Numbered from the stretch's first letter, positions 52,625 through 61,952 are shown. The stretch is DNA of 64,000 nucleotides from an uncultured Pelagibacteraceae bacterium (GCA_902606115.1 CACLFM010000005.1:1-64000), one strand, 5' to 3'. The notes: a model not told the origin generated them from the letters alone. Translations and numbers: made by a program.

Positions 52625-54835
52625 ATGAAAAAAATAATAAGTTTTCTAATAATTTTTTTTCTTGTGACTCAAATTACAAATTTGAAAGCAGAAGTTGTTA
52701 AACCAACATTTGTTCAATCATTTAGTCTTGTTCTTCAAGTTAGAGATCCATCAGATGTAGATTTAAGTCCAGATGGTACTAAAATTTTTTTTAGTGAGTA
52801 TAGAGATGGCACAACAGGCTCTCAACAAATGAGACAATATACACTAACTACACCTTTTGATATATCTACTTTGGACCTTTCATCCAACGTTGGATTTAAT
52901 TTAGATGCTGGCTCAGATGCTATTGGTGGCGGAGCAACAAATGGCGTCCAGGGTTTTTCATTTAATAATGATGGTACCAAAGTTTTTGCTGTAGACACGG
53001 TTAGAAGAATGAATGTTCATACCCTTGCAACACCTTATGACATATCAAGTGTGACCCAAGATGATAATGATGGAATTACTTGGACAGATCATTTATCGCC
53101 TGTCACAGCCGGTGGTGCAATTGAAATGAGGGATATAGAATTTAATAATGATGGTACTAAAATGTTTCTTGTAGATGCATGGAGTGATGAGTCTATAATT
53201 ACTTATAACTTGAGCACTCCATATCTTCCAAGTTCAGCAACATTAGGACCAGAATTTGATCTTGGTAATCCTAATGGAAGAGTTTTACAGGATTTTGAAT
53301 TTGATGATGATGGAACTAGAATGTATTTAATAGAATCTCACACAGGGGTAGCTGCTACAAAATTTTATGTTTATAAACTATCCACCCCTTTTGATGTTTC
53401 AACTGCAACATTTGTTGGAAGTACACCAAACTTTTTTGATGCAGAGGGCGGAAACTCAACACCGCTTGGTCTAGGTTTTTCTAAAGATGGAATGAAGCTT
53501 TATCAGGTAACATATACCCAAACTGGAACAGAAAGAAATTTTGTTTATGAGTATGATTTAAGTTGTCCTTATGGAATTGTAATTTGTGAAGAAGACACTG
53601 TTTCGAATACTAGTGCCCAAGTAGATGTGGCTAAACAAATAATCACTCAAAACTCGTCTGTTATATTTAAAAGATTTGATTGGTTAAGACGTAATGAGGG
53701 CAATGATAATCTTAATACAAATAATATTAATTTAAATATTAATAATCCTATTTTATCAGCATTAAGTGAAACTCTTAAAAATACTTTCAATCAAAAATAT
53801 ACAAAAGCTTCTGTAGAAAACAAAAAAGAGAATAGAAGTAATTTTAAAAATTTATCTTTTTGGTCACACGGAGATATTTCAATTGGTAGAACAGGTGATA
53901 AAGCAACTACAACACCACAAACACTTAAAGTTGGTGGTTTAATGTTTGGTGTCGATAAAAAGCTTAAAAATAATAAGTTCGTAGGTGCTGCGATTAGATA
54001 CGGTCAAGGTAATTCTTACAACAAAACAGCTAATGGTTTTAAATTAGATTCTGAGTCTTTAACTTTAAATTTGTACAGCACAAACCAATTAGATAATAAA
54101 TTAAACTTAAATACACTTTTAGGTTTAAGTGTTTTAAAAATTGATCAACTCAATTCATCCGATGTAGTAACTGGAAATAGAAATGGAAAGCAATTATTTA
54201 CAGCGATAAATATGAATAGTGACGATGGTTATGGAGAATTTAATATTAGACCAACAGGTGGATTTATGTTTGGGATTACTAATCTTTCTAGTTATACAGA
54301 CTTTAATACATCCTCTTTTCAAGATATTTACGATTCTTTAGTTTTTAATACAGGAAACATAACCGCAGGTTTAAAATTTGATAAACTAGTTCAAAATAAC
54401 GACTTTAATATATTTAGAAATGGAAGCATAGAATACATACAAGATTTATCATCTAATATTGGATATACAGTAACAAGTCACAGTGATCTTACCTCTCAAC
54501 GTAAATCTGTTAAGAGACACTCATTACATAATCTTAAAGTCAATTTTGGAGTAGAAAGTGCACTTGATAGCGGTCACACGTTTGGTTTAAATTATGAGAG
54601 ATTTCAAGGACTAGATGAGAGCAGTCATCTTCAAAGTATCTTGTTTAAGTTTGGATATTTAAGAGAAAATAATACTGATATCGCTTTTAACTTTGATCCT
54701 TTAACAAATAATACAGCTAACTTAAGTTATCTTAAACATTATAATTATTTTGATTTAAAACTTGATACCAATTATTCTTTCAAGGATGAAAATCCTGATT
54801 ATGGTTTAAATCTTCAACTATCTAATACTTTTTAA
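52625..54835 (+). CDS. Autotransporter with NDGTKM propeller-type passenger (surface protein 1)
   Basis: 736 residues. A signal peptide of about 22 residues ends in LKA. Residues about 25-320 hold five repeats built around LSPDGTKIFF, FNNDGTKVFAVD, FNNDGTKMFLVD, FDDDGTRMYLIE and FSKDGMKLYQVT, alternating with LSTPFDVSTA-like strands; this suggests a beta propeller. From about 325 an autotransporter-type module follows (FDWLRRNEG, then SFWSHGDISIGRTGD, then alternating strands) ending in a terminal Phe (LSNTF), typical of outer-membrane barrels. The function may be adhesion or glycan binding. The third surface protein shares both modules. Confidence 0.8.
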   Translation: MKKIISFLIIFFLVTQITNLKAEVVKPTFVQSFSLVLQVRDPSDVDLSPDGTKIFFSEYRDGTTGSQQMRQYTLTTPFDISTLDLSSNVGFNLDAGSDAIGGGATNGVQGFSFNNDGTKVFAVDTVRRMNVHTLATPYDISSVTQDDNDGITWTDHLSPVTAGGAIEMRDIEFNNDGTKMFLVDAWSDESIITYNLSTPYLPSSATLGPEFDLGNPNGRVLQDFEFDDDGTRMYLIESHTGVAATKFYVYKLSTPFDVSTATFVGSTPNFFDAEGGNSTPLGLGFSKDGMKLYQVTYTQTGTERNFVYEYDLSCPYGIVICEEDTVSNTSAQVDVAKQIITQNSSVIFKRFDWLRRNEGNDNLNTNNINLNINNPILSALSETLKNTFNQKYTKASVENKKENRSNFKNLSFWSHGDISIGRTGDKATTTPQTLKVGGLMFGVDKKLKNNKFVGAAIRYGQGNSYNKTANGFKLDSESLTLNLYSTNQLDNKLNLNTLLGLSVLKIDQLNSSDVVTGNRNGKQLFTAINMNSDDGYGEFNIRPTGGFMFGITNLSSYTDFNTSSFQDIYDSLVFNTGNITAGLKFDKLVQNNDFNIFRNGSIEYIQDLSSNIGYTVTSHSDLTSQRKSVKRHSLHNLKVNFGVESALDSGHTFGLNYERFQGLDESSHLQSILFKFGYLRENNTDIAFNFDPLTNNTANLSYLKHYNYFDLKLDTNYSFKDENPDYGLNLQLSNTF

Positions 54836-54862
54836 ATAATTGTAATTTTTAGATTGTTGAAT

Positions 54863-56116
54863 TTACTTATATATATAAAGATATCCTATCAGGGCTGAAA
54901 CAATTAATATTATTAATAAGATGACCCATGATATTTTTCTAAATATTAAAAGCCCAGTTTTTTCATGTTTTTGTATTCCTAAAATTTCTTTTGTACCGTG
55001 CTTCATGAAGTGACCAATATAAATAGACTCTATAAACGTCATAATTAGAACTGAAATTGCATTTATATAAGCTGTGAAAATAAACCAATCAAATACATTC
55101 AAATAAGGCATATCTGGAATTTTTGATGCAGCAGCAACAAGATTGAATGCTACCAAAGATAAAACTAGAGTAATACACACTTCAATTCTGTGAAATTCAA
55201 AGGGTACAAATATTGTAAAATAAGTAACCATTATTATCATAACTATTGGCATAATAAATTTAAAAACAAAACTAATAGAATTTCTTTGAATTAAAAATTC
55301 CGTTGTTATTGAATGCTTTGCATAATCTGAATATGCATCAACAAGAGTTTCCATATACGGATAAGAAATAAATTGATTAATAGTCCAACCTGGAGATGAA
55401 ATATTTGTAAAATTTATATTTCGCATTTCATCATTTAAAACTTTAAATTTATCGGATGCTCGAAAAGAAACTTTTTCAAAGACTTTTGAATAAACTACAA
55501 ATTTAAAAGATTGTTCATCAAAAGGATATTTTTTATAATTAAAGTCAGATATATTGTATGTAACAACCTCGTCATAATAGATATATTCAATTGTCCCATC
55601 ATAAAAAATTAATATTTTAGGATCAACATTACTTTCAACTTTTGTGGAATCCTGGTAAGTCATTTGAAAATCAAAAAATTTACCTTCTGATATTGATTTA
55701 TGTAAGTCGTATTCACATACTACAATTTTTTGAGTTTTAGCTTCAATTACTTTTTTATTGATTGCAGACATTTCATCAGAAAAATCATCTGATAAACTAT
55801 TAAAAATTATAAGATTTAATTTAGGCTCAGTATAATAGAAAGATCTTTGATCTAAAAAAAGAGATAAACTAGAATTTTGCTCATTTAAGTTTATTCTTTT
55901 TAAATTAAAGAAATTTTTTAAAACAACATCCTCTTTTAGTTTTTTTTCAGTACCGAAAGTACTTTTTTCATATATATCATCGCAAATTCTTTTCGGAAAT
56001 AATTCACTAAACTCTAATCTTTTCTCAGCTTCAAGTGTAGACACTTCAATGGAATATGAGTTATTGCTAATTAATAAAACGCTTATAAGAATAAGAAATT
56101 TGTAAATAGATTTCAT
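54863..56116 (-). CDS. Prokaryotic pentameric ligand-gated ion channel (Cys-loop receptor superfamily)
   Basis: 417 residues. A signal peptide (about 1-22, ending SYS) precedes a beta-rich extracellular domain to about residue 278. The loop equivalent to the Cys-loop reads YPFDEQSF (197-204), without the two cysteines, as in other prokaryotic members. Four helices follow: M1 about 280-302 with the conserved Pro290 (FKFIMPIVMI), M2 about 309-330 (EVCITLVLSLVAFNLV), M3 about 340-362, M4 about 394-414. M2-M3 closely resembles the GLIC pattern (VTLVVS...AFN...LPKTPYMT). It should form an inner-membrane channel opened by a periplasmic ligand or protons; the ligand is unknown. Confidence 0.85.
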   Translation of the reverse strand: MKSIYKFLILISVLLISNNSYSIEVSTLEAEKRLEFSELFPKRICDDIYEKSTFGTEKKLKEDVVLKNFFNLKRINLNEQNSSLSLFLDQRSFYYTEPKLNLIIFNSLSDDFSDEMSAINKKVIEAKTQKIVVCEYDLHKSISEGKFFDFQMTYQDSTKVESNVDPKILIFYDGTIEYIYYDEVVTYNISDFNYKKYPFDEQSFKFVVYSKVFEKVSFRASDKFKVLNDEMRNINFTNISSPGWTINQFISYPYMETLVDAYSDYAKHSITTEFLIQRNSISFVFKFIMPIVMIIMVTYFTIFVPFEFHRIEVCITLVLSLVAFNLVAAASKIPDMPYLNVFDWFIFTAYINAISVLIMTFIESIYIGHFMKHGTKEILGIQKHEKTGLLIFRKISWVILLIILIVSALIGYLYIYK

Positions 56117-56278
56117 ATAGGTATGTTAATACCTAAGTCTTTGTATCTTCAACTTTTTAATCTAATAAAAATTAAGAAATTCAACCTAAATTACTTTTAA
56201 AATTTACTAGTATTTTTCAATAATAAATTTGAAACGTTAATATGTTAGTAAATCAATACTTAATACTTAAATTTATAA

Positions 56279-59179
56279 ATGAAAAAAATATTTACTAAAA
56301 TCTGTTTTATAAAATTATTCTTTTTTTTAATATTTTTTTATTCGAGTAATCCAATACAAGCCTATACAGTTTTAGGAACTAATACTAGCTCTTTGCTTGG
56401 AGGAGATCTTACTGATCCCGAAGATAATGGTACTGATGGCTCGAATTCTAATTGGAATTGGACTTCTATAGATGCAAGCTCTGAAGAAGCATGGAGCGGA
56501 GAAGGATCTTTTAACGTTTTTGACAATAAAGTTGGTTCGGGTGATAACAAGTGGTGCTGTAATGGGCCAACACAGTGGATATCAGTAGGATTTTCTCAAG
56601 CCTATGTCTTAACTCATTTTACAATTACATCGGGAAATGACTCTTCTAGTAGAGATCCAGATATTTTTAAAATCCAAGGTTCAAACAATGGTAGTGATTG
56701 GACTGATATTTATTCTTACAGCAACAACAACACATCACCTTGGGGCTCAACAAGAAATCGAGTAATAAAGTGGACTGGTGGTGGTGATGACTATGCTACT
56801 CCTTCAGCATATTCTTATTTTAGGTATTATGTTACCTCTGTTGTAAGTGGTAGTATGCACCAAATTAATGAAATTGAATATTTTGGAACAGCAGATGCTA
56901 CTCCAACTTTAAGTTCATCTACTCCAGCTGATGATGCAACAGATATATCAGTTTCATCGAATATAGTTTTAAATTTTAGTGAAATCGTCAATGCTGTAAG
57001 TGGTAATATTACTATTAAAAAAACATCTGATAATAACACGGTTGAAACGATTAATGTAACAGGTGGTCAGGTTACTGGATCAGGCTCAACTCAAATTACG
57101 GTTAATCCATCATCTGATTTAACCGGATCAACAGAATATTATGTATTAATTGATGATACAGCTTTTGATGATGCTACTGGTAACTCTTATGCAGGAATAA
57201 GTTCTACAACGGCATTAAGTTTTACAACGGAGGATAATATTGCTCCAACTCTATCTTCCTCAGTACCAGCTGATGATGCTACTGGAGTTGCAGTTAATGC
57301 AAATATTGTTCTTACATTTAGTGAGAGCGTGAGCGCAACATCAGGAAATGTTACAATCAAAAAAACTTCAGACGATAGTACGGTTGAACAAATATCAGTT
57401 ACAGGTGGTCAGGTTTCAGGTAATGGAGCACAAGGACCACAAGGTCAAGCAGGTGGTGATCAAATCACTATAAATCCATCAAGTGATTTTGATAGTTCAA
57501 CTGAATATTATGTTTTGATTGATGACACAGCATTTGAAGATGGAGCAAATAACGCTTATGCTGGAATAAGCTCTACAACAGTATTAAGTTTTACTTCAGT
57601 CGATAATGCTAATCCTACACTTTCATCTTCATCACCATCTGATGATGCAACTGATGTAGAAGTTGATGCTAACATTGTTTTAAATTTTAATGAGAGTGTT
57701 GATGTAGAAAGTGGTTACATTACATTAAAAAAAACATCAGGTGATAGCACAGTTGAGCAAATTGATGTTACAAGTGGACAGGTTTCAGGAACAGGATCAA
57801 GCCAGATAACTGTTAATCCTTCATCTGATTTTGATCCAGGTGTTGAATATTATGTTTTAATTGATGACACAGCTTTTGATGATGCCTCAAGTAACTCTTA
57901 TGCAGGTATTAGCTCAACAACTGCACTAAGTTTTACATCAACTTCAAAAAGTGATCCTACTACTGACAAAAATGTGACAGGTTCTCTTAAATCACTTACA
58001 GAACAAGTCAAAACCTCATTCACCTCATCAGTTGCAATAGTTACAAGTAGGCTTAATTATTTAAGACAGAATAGAACTAGCAATAATTTCAATAGTAATA
58101 ATATAAAATTAGATTTTGATAATGCTATTCTAGCATCCTTAATGGATACTATACCTATATCAACTTACACAAAGCCAAATTTTTTACCTGATGATTGGTC
58201 ATTATGGAGTGAGGGATCTATAAGTGTTTCCAAGGTTGGTGATGGCGGCATCTCTAATAATTCCTCAAAAGAAACTGATAGTCAAAGTATAGCTTTTGGA
58301 TTTGATAAAAAAATAAATGACACCGACCTCTTAGGTTTTGCTGTTCAATATGGCTTAAGTGACACAGATGTAGGGAATGATGGCACTGGTATTGACAGTG
58401 AAAGTCTAAGTTTATCAATTTATAGAACAAAACCATTTAGTAATAATAATTTTATGCAAGGTTTAATTGGATTTGGATTTATAGAATCTGATAGTGTTAG
58501 AAAAAACTCTGGAAATACTTTAACGGGCTCAAGGAATGGTAACCAATTATTTGGATCAATAAATTATGGTAAAACCTTTGGTCAAGGTGAATTTAATGCA
58601 ACACCAATTGTAAGACTTGATTTAGGATATACCGAACTAGATTCTTATACAGAAACTGGAACTGATGCATTATCGTATTCTAAACAAACATTTGAAAGTG
58701 CACTTGGATCAATAGGTCTAGAGATTAATGATCTAATTAAATTCTCTGATAATTCATTTAAACCATTCGGTATATTTGAATACAGTTTAGACTTTAGTAA
58801 TTCCTCTGATGTAAAAATGAATTATGTATCTGACACATCTACAACATATACTTATACACAAGGCGTAAGTTCAACTCATTTAGCATCATCTGAAATAGGG
58901 TTTAATTTTGAAGCTAAAGATAATCTTAAATTAACATCTAGCTACAAACGTATCCAAGGAAATAAAAGTGAAAGAACAGACTCTTTAAGATTTGGTTTTA
59001 ATTACAGATCTATGCGTGAAACTGATTATTCATTAAATATTGGTGGAAATAATGAACTAGCAACACTTGTAGACGTAACAAAAAGAGTAAATGGTTTGCA
59101 CCTGAATTTTAATGCAAGACAAGCGTTTGATGATTCTTCTGATCGAAATGCTAATATTTCACTATCTAAAAAATTTTAA
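56279..59179 (+). CDS. Autotransporter with discoidin-like and Ig-like (Big_5) passenger (surface protein 2)
   Basis: 966 residues. Signal peptide 1-28 (ends IQA). Residues about 30-205 resemble an F5/8 C/discoidin-type carbohydrate-binding domain (TQWISVGFSQAYVLTHFTIT, FKIQGSNNGSDWTDIY, YFRYYVTSV, INEIEYFG). Three Big_5/SbsA Ig-like repeats follow at 206-317, 320-441 and 443-554. The second has a collagen-like GAQGPQGQAGGD insert (383-394). From about 560 the same autotransporter module as in the neighbours begins (LNYLRQNR, SLWSEGSISVSKVGD) and ends in SKKF. It is likely an outer-membrane adhesin or glycan-binding protein. Confidence 0.82.
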   Translation: MKKIFTKICFIKLFFFLIFFYSSNPIQAYTVLGTNTSSLLGGDLTDPEDNGTDGSNSNWNWTSIDASSEEAWSGEGSFNVFDNKVGSGDNKWCCNGPTQWISVGFSQAYVLTHFTITSGNDSSSRDPDIFKIQGSNNGSDWTDIYSYSNNNTSPWGSTRNRVIKWTGGGDDYATPSAYSYFRYYVTSVVSGSMHQINEIEYFGTADATPTLSSSTPADDATDISVSSNIVLNFSEIVNAVSGNITIKKTSDNNTVETINVTGGQVTGSGSTQITVNPSSDLTGSTEYYVLIDDTAFDDATGNSYAGISSTTALSFTTEDNIAPTLSSSVPADDATGVAVNANIVLTFSESVSATSGNVTIKKTSDDSTVEQISVTGGQVSGNGAQGPQGQAGGDQITINPSSDFDSSTEYYVLIDDTAFEDGANNAYAGISSTTVLSFTSVDNANPTLSSSSPSDDATDVEVDANIVLNFNESVDVESGYITLKKTSGDSTVEQIDVTSGQVSGTGSSQITVNPSSDFDPGVEYYVLIDDTAFDDASSNSYAGISSTTALSFTSTSKSDPTTDKNVTGSLKSLTEQVKTSFTSSVAIVTSRLNYLRQNRTSNNFNSNNIKLDFDNAILASLMDTIPISTYTKPNFLPDDWSLWSEGSISVSKVGDGGISNNSSKETDSQSIAFGFDKKINDTDLLGFAVQYGLSDTDVGNDGTGIDSESLSLSIYRTKPFSNNNFMQGLIGFGFIESDSVRKNSGNTLTGSRNGNQLFGSINYGKTFGQGEFNATPIVRLDLGYTELDSYTETGTDALSYSKQTFESALGSIGLEINDLIKFSDNSFKPFGIFEYSLDFSNSSDVKMNYVSDTSTTYTYTQGVSSTHLASSEIGFNFEAKDNLKLTSSYKRIQGNKSERTDSLRFGFNYRSMRETDYSLNIGGNNELATLVDVTKRVNGLHLNFNARQAFDDSSDRNANISLSKKF
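56894..57940 (+). repeat. Three tandem Ig-like coding repeats
   Basis: Units at about 56894-57229, 57236-57601 and 57605-57940 encode near-identical Big_5 domains sharing NPTLSSS-type starts, VNPSSDF, EYYVLIDDTAF and YAGISSTTALSFT ends. The second unit is 30 bases longer because of the Gly-X-Y insert at about 57425-57460. Such units can expand or contract by recombination. Confidence 0.85.
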
Positions 59180-59303
59180 ACTTAAAAAACTTAGGTTAGA
59201 GATATTTTATAGTCTCGTACAGTCTTAAATCCCATTATATTCTACATTTTAAGAAAACAGTGAATTATTTTTATTGTAAAATATGAATAATAAACTCTAC
59301 CAA

Positions 59304-59345
59304 ACTAGAAACTAACTAGAAACTAGAGAAATAAAATTATATAAT
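59304..59345 (+). promoter_or_regulatory. Candidate pilin-operon promoter with 11-base direct repeats
   Basis: Two identical 11-base units (ACTAGAAACTA at 59304-59314 and 59315-59325) are followed by GAGAAATAAAAT and a consensus TATAAT at 59340-59345. The first pilin GTG is at 59353, leaving almost no leader. Related elements are at 62315-62351, 62584-62620 and 62648-62679. The layout of 11-base direct repeats ahead of a -10 box resembles OmpR/PhoB-type control, but no regulator is identified. Confidence 0.45.
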
Positions 59346-59352
59346 TTTCTTT

Positions 59353-59841
59353 GTGAAAAACAAAGGCTTCACTTTAATAGAACTCTTAGTAGTAGTAGCC
59401 ATCATTGGTATTTTAGCTGCGGTAGGAGTGGTTGCATATAATGGGTATACTCAGAGCGCAAAACAAAATGCTATAAAAAAACAACACAAAATGTTGATCA
59501 ACTCAGTAAATGCTGAATTGATGAAATGTGATTTAGGAGAAAAAAAAATAATGGCAGATCAAGTATGGTGTAGTTGGGCAAATAATACACAAATGCTTTG
59601 TAATCATATTGTTATATATAATTTTTTTGGTCCAAAACTTAAAAACCCCTATGATACAAACCAACAAAATCATGTCGAATGTTCTGCTAGCGTGCCTAAT
59701 AGTGATGTGATGATAGGAAAAATTATCTATGATACATATGGTGGGGCAGGAGGTTTAAAAGTTACTATATGTTTAAAAACACCTTGTAATAACGCATCAA
59801 ACAGATTTACAGATACATTTAAAATCAATAATCAATTTTAA
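59353..59841 (+). CDS. Type IV pilin, array member 1
   Basis: 162 residues, GTG start. The short leader KNKG is followed by the cleavage site and [20 protein letters not shown], with Glu at +5; this is a classic type IV (pilA-like) prepilin. After the shared 30-residue N-terminus, the globular part is unlike the next members except for a cysteine in LMKCDLGEK and a late CLKTPC pair, probably a disulfide loop. It is exported by the pilus machinery, which is not in this window. It heads a five-gene array with spacers of 6 bases or less. Confidence 0.93.
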   Translation: MKNKGFTLIELLVVVAIIGILAAVGVVAYNGYTQSAKQNAIKKQHKMLINSVNAELMKCDLGEKKIMADQVWCSWANNTQMLCNHIVIYNFFGPKLKNPYDTNQQNHVECSASVPNSDVMIGKIIYDTYGGAGGLKVTICLKTPCNNASNRFTDTFKINNQF

Positions 59842-59847
59842 TTTTTA

Positions 59848-60366
59848 ATGCATAGCAAAGGCTTCACGTTAATAGAACTCTTAGTTGTAGTAGCTATCAT
59901 AGGTATCTTAGCTGCAGTAGGTGTTGTTGCTTATAATGGATATACTAGTAGTGCAAAAGCTGGTTCTACAAAGGCTAATTTTAAAATGATGCAAAGATAT
60001 ATGTCCGCAGAAATAGCAAAATGTGATTTAGGTGAAACACAAATTATGAAGAGGGATAGTGGATCAGGTTTAAAATGTTCAGGAATTACATATGGATTAA
60101 TTATTCCTCATTTACAACAGCTGTTTAATACAGACAAAAAATTAGTTAGTGTTTATACGGATTTGACTTATGTAAGAAATACTGGACCATCAACAAATTC
60201 TAGCAGTATAGGTTCAATTCATTTAAACGGAATATCACATGATAAAACTTTTAATCCTGGAGCCTCGCCACCTCTCGATAAAAATGATATAAGATTAACT
60301 TCATGTTTTAAGGAACCATGTACTGATGCAAATAACAACCTCTCTGCTGTTGTCAACATTGATTAA
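59848..60366 (+). CDS. Type IV pilin, array member 2
   Basis: 172 residues, ATG start. Leader MHSKG, then the same N-terminal helix as member 1. The C-terminal part is distinct (YGLIIPHLQQLFNTDK, TGPSTNSSSIGSIHLNG) but keeps the cysteine of IAKCDLGE and the terminal CFKEPC. Its end overlaps the start of member 3. Confidence 0.93.
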   Translation: MHSKGFTLIELLVVVAIIGILAAVGVVAYNGYTSSAKAGSTKANFKMMQRYMSAEIAKCDLGETQIMKRDSGSGLKCSGITYGLIIPHLQQLFNTDKKLVSVYTDLTYVRNTGPSTNSSSIGSIHLNGISHDKTFNPGASPPLDKNDIRLTSCFKEPCTDANNNLSAVVNID

Positions 60367-60865
60367 AAACAAAGGATTCACCCTAATAGAACTTTTAGTC
60401 GTTGTAGCTATCATAGGTATCCTTGCTGCAGTAGGTGTGGTGGCTTATAATGGATATACATCTAGCGCTAAAAAGAAAGCAATGGAAAGTAATCAAAAAA
60501 TGATTCAAAAATATGCAATGGCTGAAATTGCCAAATGTCAGATGGGAACAAATCTTACAGAGGGGCCAACTGTAAGCAAACATATAACTTCATGTTCAAC
60601 TGGAGGTGCTGGAAATTTAAACAGCAATGTTTGGGCACAATATTTCATAGACGTTTTCCAAACTAAAATTAAAAATCCTTATAATACAACTCCTAGCAAC
60701 CCAAGCGGTCTATTAAATAGCGGGCCGACTAGAAATTCTGGTGAAATTGTTTTAGTAGGATGGAACCAATGTAAAACCGACCCCTGCTTTTTAATTGATG
60801 CCTCTTATGACGATAGCGGAACTAAAAAATCTTTAGATCAGTTACAAGTGCCAACAGGATTTTAA
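60359..60865 (+). CDS. Type IV pilin, array member 3
   Basis: I choose the TTG at 60359, giving 168 residues with leader MIKNKG like member 1; the frame extends back to an ATG at 60326, but that would add an unusual long leader and lies inside member 2. The shared helix is followed by a C-terminal domain that is related to member 5 (both have KNPYNTTPS or VNPYNTTPS then PSGL), while CKTDPC near the end matches members 1 and 2. It overlaps the member 2 stop by 8 bases. Confidence 0.9.
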   Translation: MIKNKGFTLIELLVVVAIIGILAAVGVVAYNGYTSSAKKKAMESNQKMIQKYAMAEIAKCQMGTNLTEGPTVSKHITSCSTGGAGNLNSNVWAQYFIDVFQTKIKNPYNTTPSNPSGLLNSGPTRNSGEIVLVGWNQCKTDPCFLIDASYDDSGTKKSLDQLQVPTGF

Positions 60866-60866
60866 T

Positions 60867-61364
60867 TTGAAACAAAAAGGCTTCACGTTAATAGAACTCT
60901 TAGTCGTTGTAGCAATCATAGGTATTCTAGCTGCAGTAGGAGTGGTCGCTTATAATGGTTATACAGCTAGAGCAAAGGATACTGTCTTAAAAAAAAATCA
61001 CGACATAGTTATGAAGTTTTTAAATATGAAAGTTATGGAATGTGAACTTGGTAATGAAAATATAAGTTTTAAAAATGCATCAGGAAATAATGTAAATTAT
61101 AGTTGTAGCTCAAAAAACAAAACAGATTTTGCCAATAAAATAAAAGACCATGTTAATAACCAGATTTGTGAAAATATTTATAGATCAAATAGAGGCTGTA
61201 TGGAGTTAACAGGTGGATATATAGAAGAGACAATTGCAGTTGATATTAATACAGGACATAAATCGTGTGCGATTTATATAAGAACATATGTAGATAGAAA
61301 CCTAAATGATCCACCCTATGAGTATGGAGGCGTTATTTTTGAAATGCCTATTTGGTGTAAATAA
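60867..61364 (+). CDS. Type IV pilin, array member 4
   Basis: 165 residues, TTG start one base after member 3. Leader MKQKG, then the invariant helix. The C-terminal domain is the most divergent: it has MECELGNE, then extra cysteines (YSCSS, ICENIY, RGCMEL, KSCAIY) and ends MPIWCK, so a different disulfide pattern is likely. Confidence 0.92.
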   Translation: MKQKGFTLIELLVVVAIIGILAAVGVVAYNGYTARAKDTVLKKNHDIVMKFLNMKVMECELGNENISFKNASGNNVNYSCSSKNKTDFANKIKDHVNNQICENIYRSNRGCMELTGGYIEETIAVDINTGHKSCAIYIRTYVDRNLNDPPYEYGGVIFEMPIWCK

Positions 61365-61934
61365 GTGAAACGATGTAATAACTGCAAAGCCTTCACACTA
61401 ATAGAACTCTTAGTCGTTGTAGCTATCATAGGTATTCTTGCTGCGGTCGGAGTGGTTGCTTATAATGGGTATACTTCTAGTGCAAAAAAAAATACTGTAA
61501 TACAAAATGTTAAGTTAATCCAAAAATTTATAATGAACGAAGTAAAAAAATGTGAAATGGGAGTAAATGGCACATCTTCTCCAAAGTCATCGGCTCATAT
61601 TACACGTTGTGAAATTGGTGGAGGTAATATATCAACAAATGATTGGGCAATTTATGCGATTGATGCTTTTAAAGATAAAATTGTTAACCCATACAATACA
61701 ACTCCGAGCTATCCATCCGGTCTTCAAAATTTAAAATGGTTTAATAGTAGGAAAGTTGAATTTGCAGGTGAAATATTGATTGATGGCATGGGAGGGCATC
61801 AAGGTTATTGTCCTAAAACAACGGCTCTATACGGTTCTCAGAACAGAAGAGCATGCGTTATAATTGCTGCTGCTTATGAAGAAAATGGAGTAAAAGTTGA
61901 TCTTCCGATTATTGAAATAGTAACACTTTTTTAA
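61365..61934 (+). CDS. Type IV pilin, array member 5 with Ala at the cleavage site
   Basis: 189 residues, GTG start directly after the member 4 stop (TAAGTG). The leader is MKRCNNCKA, so the residue before the cleavage point is Ala instead of the nearly invariant Gly, and the leader contains CNNC. The helix after it is the same as in the others. The C-terminal domain resembles member 3 ([22 protein letters not shown]). Reduced or altered processing by the prepilin peptidase is possible. Confidence 0.9.
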   Translation: MKRCNNCKAFTLIELLVVVAIIGILAAVGVVAYNGYTSSAKKNTVIQNVKLIQKFIMNEVKKCEMGVNGTSSPKSSAHITRCEIGGGNISTNDWAIYAIDAFKDKIVNPYNTTPSYPSGLQNLKWFNSRKVEFAGEILIDGMGGHQGYCPKTTALYGSQNRRACVIIAAAYEENGVKVDLPIIEIVTLF

Positions 61935-61952
61935 ATTAAAAAATTAAAGTTA

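Noticed and set aside
60326-60358. Long leader for pilin 3 starting at ATG 60326
   Set aside because: It would lie wholly inside pilin 2 and give an atypical 16-residue leader; the TTG at 60359 gives a normal short leader as in the other copies.
59353-61934. Diversity-generating retroelement acting on the pilins
   Set aside because: There is no reverse transcriptase, template repeat or adenine-biased variable region in the window, and the C-termini differ by whole domains instead of scattered sites.
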